This document shows positions 48,222 through 59,900 of a DNA stretch of 64,000 nucleotides, piece by piece; the first letter of the stretch is position 1, and each line of letters starts with the position of its first letter. The notes under the pieces are model-generated. The model ran no database searches. It had not been told where the DNA came from and saw only the letters and a program-made list of their open reading frames with translations. The position numbers and the translations under genes are program-made. This stretch comes from Symsagittifera roscoffensis (Eukaryota > Xenacoelomorpha > Acoela > Convolutidae): contig NC_087063.1 in NCBI RefSeq assembly GCF_963678635.1, positions 33,354,682 through 33,418,681 on the forward strand, read 5' to 3'.

Positions 48222-49076
48222 TTAGCAAGAACAGATGCTTCCCCCTCAATTCTGGTTTCCAAATTTTCCCCCCTTTCGTATAATTTTACGAGTTCTTCGA
48301 TGTCAAACTAACTAAAATTGATGACAAGGGAGCGCGCGCCGAAAAAAAAACGCACTTTTTTGGTCAAATAATCTTTAAAGCGCTCAAAACGTCATTTTAG
48401 CCTATTTTTCAAAAAACTGCTTCAGTGTTTTTCAAAAATACAACGATGACGCTAATTTGACAAAATAGGGTCCTTATATTATTTTCGGAGAGCTCAGAAA
48501 ATCAAATTGGTCGGCCTTAAAGGAAGGTCGACAAAACTTTCAATTTTTTTTTTTCAAAAAACCGCCCCCTAAAAAAATTTCTGCTCACGCCACTGGTCGA
48601 AACATATCATCTTGCTGAAGTCAAGCACAGTGCTTAGATGGACGAGATATACCGAATTTTGGTCTAGATAGCCTGGTCTTGCTTAGATGGATGAAACATA
48701 CCGAATTTTGGTCAAGACGTTCGAATCCTACCGCATTTTTGTCGAAAGGGTCGGAATATAAAACAGCACCTCGTCCCGGGTACCTCAGATCTTCAAGTGT
48801 TTTTACTAAATTAAAATTCTAGTGATAGCTATCTCCCATCTTTAAGCATAATAGTTTTGCATATTTAACGAAAAAACTTTTTCATGTTTAAGCTATATCA
48901 TATATTGCAATGCTTAAGAAAATTTTTCAATTAATTTTCCGCAAGGTCAATAATTTTTCAGTAATTTTTTTCGAGGCTAAATTTTTTAACTTTCAATTTT
49001 GTTTCGACGATTCAGTTCAAAATAGTACTACTGCCAAACGGTTGTCTCCAATCTTTCTTTCCTTCATCTTTGCCTG
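48222..49076. other. Repeat-like sequence related to MITE interior, then AT-rich DNA
   Basis: Bases 48320-48600 repeat the 'GGGAGCGCGCGCC...TTTTGGTCAAA...AGCTCAGAAAATCAA...GTCGGCC' pattern seen inside 47793-48213 and at 56690-56850. They are probably a further, truncated element. Near 48640-48720 a 'TGGACGAGATATACCGAATTTTGGTC' pattern is repeated. No gene was seen. Confidence 0.45.
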
Positions 49077-49740
49077 GATTCTCTATCTTCTTTTTCTGTC
49101 TTTTTTTTCGATCCTTATTTTTTGATCTGTTTTTTCTCTCTTTTTCTATCTTTCTTTTTCTATCATTCTTTTCTATCTTTCTTTTTCGATCCTTTTTTTC
49201 TATCCTTCGTTTTCTATCCTTTTTTCGATCTTTCTTCTTCTATCTTTTTTTTTCAATCTTTCTTTTTCTTTTTCTACATTTTTATCTTTTTTCTACTTTT
49301 TCGATCTTTTCTGGTTTTCTTTTTTTATCTTTCTTTCTCGATCCTTTTTTTCTATCCTTCTTTTTCTATCTTTTTTTTTCGATCTTGCTTTTTCTATCTT
49401 TTTTTTTCTCTTTTTTTTGATCGTTTTCCTATCTTTCTTTTCCAATCCTGCTTTTTCCATTTTTTTTCTACCTTTTTTTATTATAGTTTTCTATCTTTTT
49501 TTCTCTTTTTCTATTTTCTCAATTTTTTTTCTATTTTTCTTTTTCAATTTTTCCGATCTTTTCTGTTCTTTTTCCATCTTTTTTTTCTACCTTTCATTTT
49601 TTATCTTTCTTGTTCTATCTTTCTTTTTCCAACTTTCTTTTTCTATCCTTCTTTTTCTATCTTTCTTTTTCTTTTTCTATCTGTTTTTTCGATCTTTCTT
49701 CTTCGATCTATGTTTTGACTCTATCTTTTTCTCTTTTTTT
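49077..49740 (+). repeat. Homopyrimidine tract built of TTTCTATC-like units
   Basis: About 660 bases of almost pure T and C on the plus strand, with irregular units such as TTTTTCTATCTTTC. The open frames across it (Phe/Ser/Leu only) are artefacts of composition. Confidence 0.95.
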
Positions 49741-50115
49741 AAAAAAAAAAATCTTTTTTCTGAAGATTTTTTTTCTCATGATTTTTTTTCTCTTAATTTT
49801 TTTTCTCAAGATCTTCTTTCTCGGGATTTTTTTTCTCAAAATAATTTTTCTCAAGATCTTTTTACTCAATCTTTTTTTCTATCTTTTTATCACTTTGTTG
49901 TATCACTTTTTATATCACGTTTTTATATAATTTTTTGATATTACTTTTTTTATCACTTCTTATATATCACTTACTTTTTTATATCTCGCTTTTTTATATC
50001 ATATTTTATATCACCTTTTTATATCACATTTTTAAAACACTCTTTTGTACCATTTTTTATACTATTTTTTATATCACTTAATCAAATCGATTTTTATATC
50101 AATTTTTCTTGATAG
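49741..50115 (+). repeat. Two short-period minisatellites: TTTTTTCTCAAGAT and TTTTTATATCAC
   Basis: From 49750 to 49880 a roughly 15-18-base unit (TTTTTTTCTCAAGAT) repeats about eight times. From about 49885 to 50110 a 12-20-base unit with TTTTTATATCAC repeats about a dozen times. They run directly on from the homopyrimidine tract. Confidence 0.85.
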
Positions 50116-50339
50116 CTATCTATTATTTTTTCAATGCGGGCATGACTATCTCGGCATGTTTAAGCTTTTTCAACGTAAAACTTTTTCATAGTTAACGAAA
50201 GATTTTTTCACGTTTAAGCTATATCGTATATTGCAATGGTTAAGATTTTTTCGATTTTCCAGTTTGAATTCAGTGGTTACTCCATCAAGTTTTAAAAAAG
50301 CAGCCCAATAGTGGGATCCTGTTAGATTTCACAGAGTGA

Positions 50340-51560
50340 TTGCAATTTTGGTGTCCAATTAAGACTGCTCAAATTTTTTTAGTGTACGAGATACGACGAT
50401 TTTTGATTTTTTTTCGAAGATATTTGGAAAACTCAAATTACAAAACAAAATAAAAAATTTGAAATTCCTTGCCCTGTGTTTGGGTGCTGTCAGGGTGCTC
50501 TCAGGGGTTCCAAATATGACAGCTCAAACCCTTGTTGTTTCCGAGATATAAAGTTTTTTGTGATTTTAAAAAAACTTTCAGAAAACTCAATGATTTTTTT
50601 TCTTCAAAATTTGAAATTCCCAACCATGTATTTGGGAGCTTTAAGAGTACTTCTAGGTACTGCGAACCATGCCTCCAATTATAACTGCTCAAATCTTTGT
50701 AGTTTTAAAATCTGACGTTTTTTGTGATTTATCAAAAAATTTTCCTAAAACTTGACTCAATTTTTGTTTTCAAAGTTTGAAATCCCTTACGCTGTCAGGA
50801 TATTTTCAAGGGTTGCAAATTTTGCCTCCAAATTTGACTGCTCAAATTGTGGTAGTTTTTGAGATATCACGTTTTTTGTGATTTATCAAAAAATTTTCAG
50901 AAAACTTGACTCAATTTTTGTTTTCAACCTGCGAACCTTGCCTCCATTTATAATCGCTCAAGTTTGTGTAGTTTTTGAGCTTTAACGTTTTTTGTGATTT
51001 TTTCAAAAACTTTTCAAAAAACTGTAATCAATTTTCGTTTATCAAATTTTTAAATCATTTACTCTGTACTTGTGTGCTCTCAGGGTACTCTCAGGGGTTG
51101 CGAATGTAGCCTCCAAATTTGACTGCTCAGACCCTTGTAGTTTCCGAGATATAACGTTTTTGTGATTTATCAAAAAGTTTCCAGGAATAATAACGAAAAT
51201 AATTTTTTCTTCAAACTTTGAAATTCCCAACCCTGTAGTTGGGGGCTATCAGAGTACTCTCAGGGTATTGCGAACCTTGCATCCGATTATGACTGCTCAG
51301 TTTTTTGTAGTTTTCGAGATATGACGTTTTTTTGTGATTTTTTCAAAATTTGAAATTCCTTACCCTGATGTTGGTTGCTGCCAGGGTACTCCCAGGAGTT
51401 GTAACTCTTGCCTCCAAATATGACTACTCAAATATTCGTTTTTTTTTCAAGATTTTACGTTTTCGAGATGACGGAAAATAGTAATTAAAAAATTTATCAA
51501 ACATGAAATTACCAATCATGTAATTGGGCGCTGTCAGAGTACACTAAAATCTGGTTTCCA
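50340..51560 (+). repeat. Tandem repeat, about 115-170 bp unit, eight copies
   Basis: The anchor 'GACTGCTCAAA' or a close variant occurs at 50363, 50518, 50683, 50836, 50952, 51121, 51291 and 51422. Each unit has 'TTTGAAATTCC', 'GCTGTCAGGGTACTCTCAGG', 'TTGCCTCC' and 'GAGATATAACGTTTTTTGTG' in that order, with deletions in some. A single related stretch lies at about 41940. No protein is encoded. Confidence 0.88.
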
Positions 51561-52505
51561 ATATATGCGGTTTTTCATGAGTTGTCAAAAATTCGAAGCA
51601 CCGGAGGTGCGTTACACGCTAGTTTTTTTAATTTTTTTTTCTTAAAACATAGTATAGCACCAGGCACATCAAAACGCATGACATCCAGTTTTCTCTAATT
51701 GTACAAAGGAATTGAATGTTATATGTGATTTCAAGAAGAAAAGTTCCATATAACTCAAACCACAGAGCTGGTAGACATGGTTCTAGTTTAAAAACAGAAC
51801 AGAACAAGAATAGCCGATGGCTTTGCAAGTAGCACAAATTTTCCGACCGTGTTCTTAAAAACTTCAAGACTTCACGGACTTTTTTTACTCCTATTTGATA
51901 TTCGTAGTAAAATATGCGTATAGAACAAAAATTTTCTTCAAAAATGAGTAGAAAAATAAAAAAAAACAAAACAAGTTTTTTTTTCAACTTTTGCAGATTT
52001 TTTCAAGTTCTTGAAACTTTTTATTGCAAGATAGCTCTTAAAAACTTTGATAAACTGTTTTAAATTTAAAAAATGGTTCTCAGGATTTGAATAAAAGTTT
52101 CAGGGCTTTTTTCTATAATTAGCCTGCTCGCTCTTTTTTGCTCGAAATTAGACTTAACATCAAAAACTTCAAACAACAACATATATGGCGTTAAGAAAAA
52201 ACTAAAAAACGCCCGATGACAAAATTTCTTGGTCATTTTAAATGGTCGAAAAATTATCTGTCACAGTCTTTATCAGAGATAATAAAGTAAAGATTAATAA
52301 ATTATTATCTTTTTATAAAATAGAGAATTTATACTGGTAGAAAGAATTGGGTGCTTTTCTTCTTTACAGGAATTTTCCTCTACGCTTTTTTCTTCTTTTT
52401 TGGCACAACCCAAAAACGCCTGTGTTTTAGGAACTTTTTTGAAGTAAAAATTGATCGAAAGAAATGCATTTTTTTTGTAAAAAAAACTAATGTTTTGTTT
52501 AGTTT
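51561..52505. other. AT-rich DNA downstream of the Kv gene, nothing recognised
   Basis: The sequence is AT-rich. The 119-codon minus-strand open frame at 51628-51987 has no known motif and AT-biased composition. Confidence 0.4.
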
Positions 52506-52511
52506 TTTATT
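52506..52511 (-). promoter_or_regulatory. Possible poly(A) signal of the Kv gene
   Basis: AATAAA on the minus strand, about 170 bases after the Kv stop codon. It is the nearest canonical hexamer seen downstream of the stop. Confidence 0.4.
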
Positions 52512-52679
52512 GGTTCTAATTTTTGACCAGATGATTGAATGATTCTGATGAGAGAAGAGTTTAAAACCCGATTTTGAATAAGACAGTTTTTAAGAAAAGT
52601 TTGCAGCATTTTGATTTGGATTAATAATAAGAAATTACGCTAACTACTCATATCAGTTGTAGTGTCGAGTTTCAATTAA

Positions 52680-52754
52680 TCAATTATTGGCTCGTGCTGT
52701 ATCGTAGATGTCTTTTCGGCTGTCGTCGCCTGATTTGATGAGGTTGCTCATTGA
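52680..52754 (-). CDS. Kv channel last exon and stop codon
   Basis: After a T-run and TTCAGGAGTGAGCAG| the phase-0 frame reads '[20 protein letters not shown]' and ends N-N-TGA at 52682-52680. The first CAG (ten bases earlier) would give an immediate stop in this phase, so the second is preferred. The evidence is the phase match and the coding-like sequence only. Confidence 0.55.
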   Translation of the reverse strand, partial: SMSNLIKSGDDSRKDIYDTARANN

Positions 52755-55700
52755 CTGCTCACTCCTGAAAAAAAATTACTGTAGAAACGGAAACATTCGA
52801 GAAAAAACAATAGAATTACTTACAAAAACTATGCAGCACAATTCAAAGACCTCGTGTTTTTTCGGAGCTCGTTCAATTGAAAGTGAGATTTTGCGGTAAC
52901 ATTTATTTTTCTTTTCTATTCATGATTAAAACAAAAAAAAGCTGAAAGCTAATATTCATTAATATTCGTGTTTCAGAAGAAAACAACATGAAGAACTTAT
53001 AACCTGGATGGAATCGTGTGCGGTTTCTTTCACGCTGTCAAACTGACCAAGTCGAGGCATGGCACTCCGCAGTCTGTCACGCTTGAAATAATCAAATCCT
53101 GCCCCTCCCCCGCTCAGAAATGGAAGCGTGGAGGGCACGAATGAATTGCGACGTCGGCTTCTCGTGTCCACTTCCGAGTATGATGTCTGTCGCTGCAGTA
53201 ACCATGGGGATCCTTTGCGCGGCGGCTGTCGTTCGATTCCCGAGAAGCTCCCCGTTCGTTCACGTTCGTCTCGAAATTGAGTGTTAAAGTGATGTGAGTT
53301 CAAACTTGCACTCAGTTGGGGATATTTGGTACTTGTTTGAGGTTGTGATATCTGAAATTCAAATTTTACGATTCAAACCAAAAACTCGACGCGCAGAAAA
53401 AACACTGAAGAAAAGGAAATCTGACTTCAGAAATTAAGTGCCCAGTTTGTATCGAAATGAAACGTGAATAAAATACTATAAAACTGCAATAATAATCATA
53501 ATAAATTGTTTTCAGGCAACTCCATTGTGGGTAGTTAATAAATGATATAAATTTACAAACCACGCCAACAATTTTACTGTCTAGGAGAGCATCATTGGAC
53601 TTACAGGTCCGTTAACAGGTCTCTCAAAGCGGAAATTCATTTACTAAGTTATTGATACTGGGTGAGAAATAAATTCTCAATACTTGAAATCAACTCATGC
53701 GACTACTTAGATTAATTTATACTGCAGTGTGAAAGACCGTCCTTGTATTTTTCGCTAATTTCAAACTGTGGTGATTTTTGAACACTGGGGGAGAAATTTT
53801 GTCACAGACATAAAATTTTGACCTATAAAACAGTAGAATTATTTAGAAGAAAATTTCTCCATTTTCCTTAATTTGCATTAGATTTTTTGAAATTTGCACA
53901 AAATTACTTGAAAAGGTCATGCAAAACTGTATCAATACAAAATTATGCTCCATTGAAATCTAGCCGAGAATTGAAGGGTAGGGTTAAGTCCAGTAATTGT
54001 TCCGACTTTCGTAACGAAAGTAACGGAGTATTTGTGATCGGGGTGGGTTTTTTCTTTTTAACTAGCCATTTTTGACAGAAATTTTTTTATATCATTCAAA
54101 AGGTATAGTTGTCTTGAGCTTAAACTTGAAAAAAATTTCCCTTTTTTTTCACAGTGATCATTTTTGGTAAAATTATGGGGTTTAAAGATTGGCATTTTGG
54201 CCAATTTGGGACAATTAACGCGTGATATATTTCGCGCTATTAACGCGTAAGCGGATATTTAATCCGTCTTCGAGCTCGTTACAAATTGGTTGAAGGAAGC
54301 TTATTTGCCAGAATTGATTTGTTACTGGAAGCGAAATTTATCACTTTGTGTTTTATATGGCGTGTGAGTGGATGATTTTCACAAAAAATCTCAATTAAAA
54401 AAAATTCATTTCTTATTAAATTTAATTTTTTCATGTTACTACTACTCCATAGAATAGACCTTAAAAGACAGTCGGAACATTCAGGGCTTCGCCCTGATAC
54501 GAGCAGTTTTGTTTAAATTTGAAAACACCGTTACTAACTTCAGTTCTATTCCTAAAGCTGTCATTATATCCCAGTGCATCTTTCGCGTCTCCTCCTTTGC
54601 TTGTATGAGAACTACGGGGAATCATTGGAACATCATTTGGCATCTCAATTCTGGCTGAGGTGCTCGATTTGGACAGGGTCCTTGAACGTCTAATGGCATT
54701 GCGCTCATTGGAGTTTGTCTCTCTACAGCTGCTGCTGTTTTGCAGTGGGCTTCTGTGTGTGTACATCAACTCAGTAGCCGATCCTAAAAGTAAACCTTGA
54801 TTGGTCATTTGTGAAAACTTGGATCAAAAACTCTTGTGTCGTTTTATGCTTTCTTCAGAAAACCAGAACACTGCTCATAAAAAAAACGCATCTCAAAAAT
54901 TTTCCACATGAAAAAAAAATTGATGAGAAGTTTCGGGAGTTGACTATGTATTTTATCATTTATCTATTTAATTATTTATTCAGGCGAATTGAATTTTCGC
55001 TTATTTTTACATGAAATCATTTTTTGCCGAACAAATAAAAACTAATGAAAATTAACCTTCACTGAGCTCAGATTCTAATCCTTTTTTCAGTTTCTTTTTT
55101 TCAGAACCCGATTTATTTTTGAATGATGACCCTGATATGTGTTTGTCTGTTGCCGAGTGGTCTCCGACTACTCCGCTCTTGCGTCTTGGTCTCGCGGGGG
55201 TAATGCTGACGTCGCGCTCTCCGTCACTTCCCGAGGAGAGGTAAATTGAGCTCATCTGGTGTAACTTTTTCCTGCTCCAGTTGTGCTTTTGACGAGGTTG
55301 CTCAGCACTAAATCAACACCAATCAAAGACGACCAGCAAATAATTTATTAAAATAAGAAGAATACATTTTTTTCTATTTTCCTTTCTAATACTGGTTGAT
55401 TTCGGAGTGTTAGCTAAAAAGGATAGTGATTATATGTAAAAAGCCATTTAAAAGACGAACAGCAATTAGTTTCTTCACATTCTAGGTATAAAATTCTTCA
55501 TAATTACCAGTGCTTAAAATTTGAAATCTAGCTGAAGAGAAGCGTAATTTTATATAAGAAAGTTTGCTTCCGTTCGTCTTTCAAAGTAAAAAAAAATAGG
55601 AAGAGATTTTTTTTATTTGAAGTACATTTTGAGTAAGGTAAGTTTGATTTGAGCGAATTAAACTATTTGCATCAAATTTGGCATTTCTTTCTAATTTGAT

Positions 55701-56891
55701 TCAAAATTTAAATTGGATTCGCTTCTTATAATTTCTCACCTATCTGTTTCGTTGACGGTCGCACAGGTGAAAGAAGTGGACTTTGACATGCCCCTATTTC
55801 CATCAGCATTCCCTGCTCTTTTTTCACTCCTATTTTTTCGGTGAACCCCCTGCTCCCCCGTGGAACTGTTTGCCTGGTGTAAGGAGTACCGCCTATTTAT
55901 ATCAGTGAAACGTTTCTTCTTACTCTCACTTTTCTGTCTTGAAAATTTACCCAAAGAAGGGTTCGATTGACTACTATTCGTGGACATTTCGTGGCCCTTT
56001 GAGTCTGCCGTTTTATTGCTCTGCAGTGGACTGTGGTCTCCGAAGAGCAGCTCGTCCAGGCTTTGATGGTCGTGTATGGGGATAATTGGGGGTGATATCG
56101 GTTTGTTTTGCGTCGGTCCTACTTGTTCGTTTGATTGTGAAATGCAATTGTTGTTGTTGTAACTCTTCACTTGAATTCTCGAGTCTGAAATCAATGATTT
56201 GGAATTGTTAACTATTACCCTCCTGTGGTATCTTGTAACGATGGGAACAGTTATGGGAACAGTTAACAAGATTCGCCAATTGTTGTCGCCTTTTTTCTAT
56301 GATTATATTGTTTCATTCTCACGCTAAATTGAACAAGGATAAACGGTTGCTGTGCAATTAGCATCCCGAGCCGAAGTTTCATGGATAAAAATCGAGTATA
56401 ATGGATTTTCGTTGACTAAAATGATGTCTATAGAATCGATTATCATGGCAAACTTAGACGACGTAATGGATTTTTGATTCATTTTTATCGATTATTTTCG
56501 AAAAATAAAAAACCATTAAAATCCATTATAATCGATTATAATCCATTTTTGTTTTCAATATAATGGATTATTTTTTGTTATAAATTCCATAAAAATTGAT
56601 TAAATTTTGTAAATAATGACTCCACTTTTTGCAACTTTCTGCAAAACTCGAGCGGTTACGTTGATCTAGGGGCGGCCAATATGTAGTAATTTTGAAGACG
56701 CCAATAAGTTGTAACTTTCCAAAAAGAGCCCAAAAACGGCATTTTGACCGTTTTTTTCAAGAAATTTGCCTGACGCGCTAGAAATTGGGTCCAAATACGT
56801 TCTTTTTAGTGTGATGGGAGTGCTCAGAAAATCAACCTGGTCGACTTGAAAAAAAAATCGAATAAAATTCCCCTACCACATAACCCCCCCC

Positions 56892-56944
<53 letters not shown>

Positions 56945-59900
56945 GTCCCACCCTACGCCCCCCTACGTCCCCCACGTCCCCCTTCGTTCCTCCCATCTCC
57001 CCCTACCTCCCCGAACTTAAATCCAAACCACCCCTTCCCCACGCGTTTACCCCAACCCCACTAAACACTAAACTATGTAGTACACGTTGAAATTAAGAAA
57101 AAAACTGAAATTTAGCGAGAGAACAAAATAACCAACACATGTTTAACATTATTCTGAAAAAAAAAGAAAACAGCACAACGAAAGATTTCAATAAATGGAT
57201 TATAATCCATTATAATTGTTTAAATTTGACTATTTTTCTTTCGATAAAATTTTTTGAAAGTAACTTGAAAATAATCGATATTAATCGATTTATAATCGAT
57301 TATATTGGAATTTCATTTCTTATAAAATAGTGTCGGTATAATCCATCTCCCCCTACCTCCTCGAATTAAATCCAAACCACCCCTTCCCCATGCGTTTACC
57401 CCGCCCCCACTAAACACTAAACTATGTAGTACACGTTGAAATTAAGAAAAAAACTGAAATTTAGCGAGAGAACAAAATAACCAACACATGTTTAACATTA
57501 TTCTGAAAAAAAAAGAAAACAGCACAACGAAAGATTTCAATAAATGGATTATAATCCATTATAATTGTTTAAATTTGATTATTTTTCTTTCGATAAAATT
57601 TTTTGAAAGTAACTTGAAAATAATTGATATTAATCGATTTATAATCGATTATATTGGAATTTCATTTCTTATAAAATAGTGTCGGTATAATCCATCTCCC
57701 CCTACCTCCTCGAATTTAAATCCAAACCACCCCTTCCCCATGCATTTACCCCACCCCCACTAAACAGTAAACTATGTAGTACACGTTGAAATTAAGAAAA
57801 AAAAACTGAAATTTAGCGAGAGAACAAAAAACCAACACATGTTTAAAATTATTCTGAAAAAAAAAGAAAACAGCACAACGAAAGATTTTAATAAATTGAT
57901 TATAATCCATTATAATTGATTAAATTTGATTATTTTTCTTTCGATAAAATTTTTTGAAAGTAAGTTGAAAATAATCGATATTAATCGATTTATAATCGAT
58001 TATATTGGAATTTCATTTCTTATAAAATAGTGTCGGTATAATCCATTTTTATTCGATTATAATCGAATATTTTTGTTATTTTATAGAGACGGACAAGGAA
58101 AATCCAATATAGTAGATTATTATCCACAAAATTTCAGTGCAGGATTGAATGTTCCGGCAAACTTCATGAGAAAAACTACAAAAAAAAGGTTTTTTCTTGT
58201 TTTTGCTTCAAATTAGAGTCGTTTTTAGTGCGTGGTGTGACGAGAAAAGAAATAATAACACTTAAAAGTTTAGTGAATTAGACATAAATTACTAAACTTA
58301 TTTTCAAAAATGAATGACAAACAATAAATTTAAAAAACTAGAAATTCTAAAATAAGTTTTTTTCACATTTTAAATTTTTATTAGAAAATTTATTGCCAAT
58401 GAGGCGCTCTAAATGAAGCTTCCAAAACAAGTTTTCTTTCAAATAAATCAAGTCCATTGACTCTCATTTTCATATAGGGAATGTTACTTAATCGCTATAC
58501 TAGCTCAAAAATTGAATAAAACTCAAAAGTTTGGAACCAATTTTTCGCAAAAATGGGACAAGTTTTAAAAACTTTTAATGCCGTTCGAATCAACACTCAA
58601 AGGGTTTTATCGCTCGAATCATTCCGGTGATTTTTTGAGGTGTTACCTGATTTTGCGTAGGGGAAAATAAAAAAATCTAAAACACCTTTATACTAAACTC
58701 CTCCCCCTATTTAATGGTCGGAACAACAAAACTAAAACACACCCGAAAACAAAAGAAAACAAAAGTTCTTCCCCATTTTCAGATCGGAACAATAAAATTT
58801 TGATTGCGTGCACAGAAGCTTTTTGCGTATCGAAGCTGTCTAGGCTTCTCAGAAGGTAACATGGTAATAGCAGTAGTCCGCGATGGTAGTTTCATATAAG
58901 TGTCATTTTGTTTTAAAATCATTCTTTTCCAGCATGATGTTTAGTTATTCTTCATCTCATTATAGCGCACCCACTAAAATTTTGACTCTGTCATTTCTGA
59001 AATGTATCTCAGTGTACCAAATGGGAAAATCACCACCAAGGGGTTAATGGGATCTTTTTGAACCTGGGCCCACTTTGTTCATTTACTGTCAGGATGTTCA
59101 CGCAGATTTGCTTTCCCTTCAATACTTTCACGCTCAGTTGTCTACGGGTAACTTCCATGCTTTTGTTGCAATTTCTTTGTGCTCTTGTTCAAATTGAGGT
59201 AGAAATGTTCTCCTGTTTACAGATAGGGAAATCAGTCAGGAAATGTCTATAAAAATTCCATTGATCCTTTGGGTAATTTATGACTTTTGTGGTAAAAAAA
59301 CATTGTAAAATCCATTTTTGTAGATGAAATAGGCCACAAACGCAGCCGCGGCTGATACTATAATGGTTAATTTTTCTATTGAAGCATAGAATTTATAATA
59401 ACACATATTTGACAAAAATAATCGCAGAAGATCGATCAAAGTCAGAAACCCTTCTTGAGCATAATTTCATTTTGCTATATTTTGATATCCTGGGCTGTTT
59501 GTTTGATAAAACAATGTCAAAATCTCGCAGGGATCATCCTGGAATTCCTGGTTTGGTCAAGTTTTCCATGGTTGGTTTTCAAAAAAAGTTTTGCTAAGAA
59601 CCAAGTCTGAAGTGAAATTTAAAACATGCAAATGGAAGCAAAACTGTCCGAAAACACATTCATCAAGAAGTCTTTCATATTAAAAAACACACATGTTAAC
59701 TAACAAAAACCTCACAGAATAGCTGCCTTTGGAGAGAAAAGTTATGGTTTTAGACAAACTCTTTCTTATAAAAAACGAGTCTGACCCACAATTTAGACAA
59801 AACTTAACACTTTTTTTGCAAAAAAAAAAAATGTATCGGGGAAAATGCTGGCAGGAGGTCCAAGGTATTACCTCGTCTATGTAACTCGGGTTATAGTACC

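Noticed and set aside
49070..49938. Long plus-strand open frames rich in Phe, Ser and Leu
   Set aside because: They come from a T/C tract without purines, so stop codons are impossible by composition. Not proteins.
50340..51560. CRISPR-like array
   Set aside because: Units are long, degenerate and directly adjacent without unique spacers, and the DNA is animal.
57139..57679. Repeated 63-codon frame as a duplicated small gene
   Set aside because: It is part of the triplicated AT-rich unit, has no motif, and is not kept open in the third copy.
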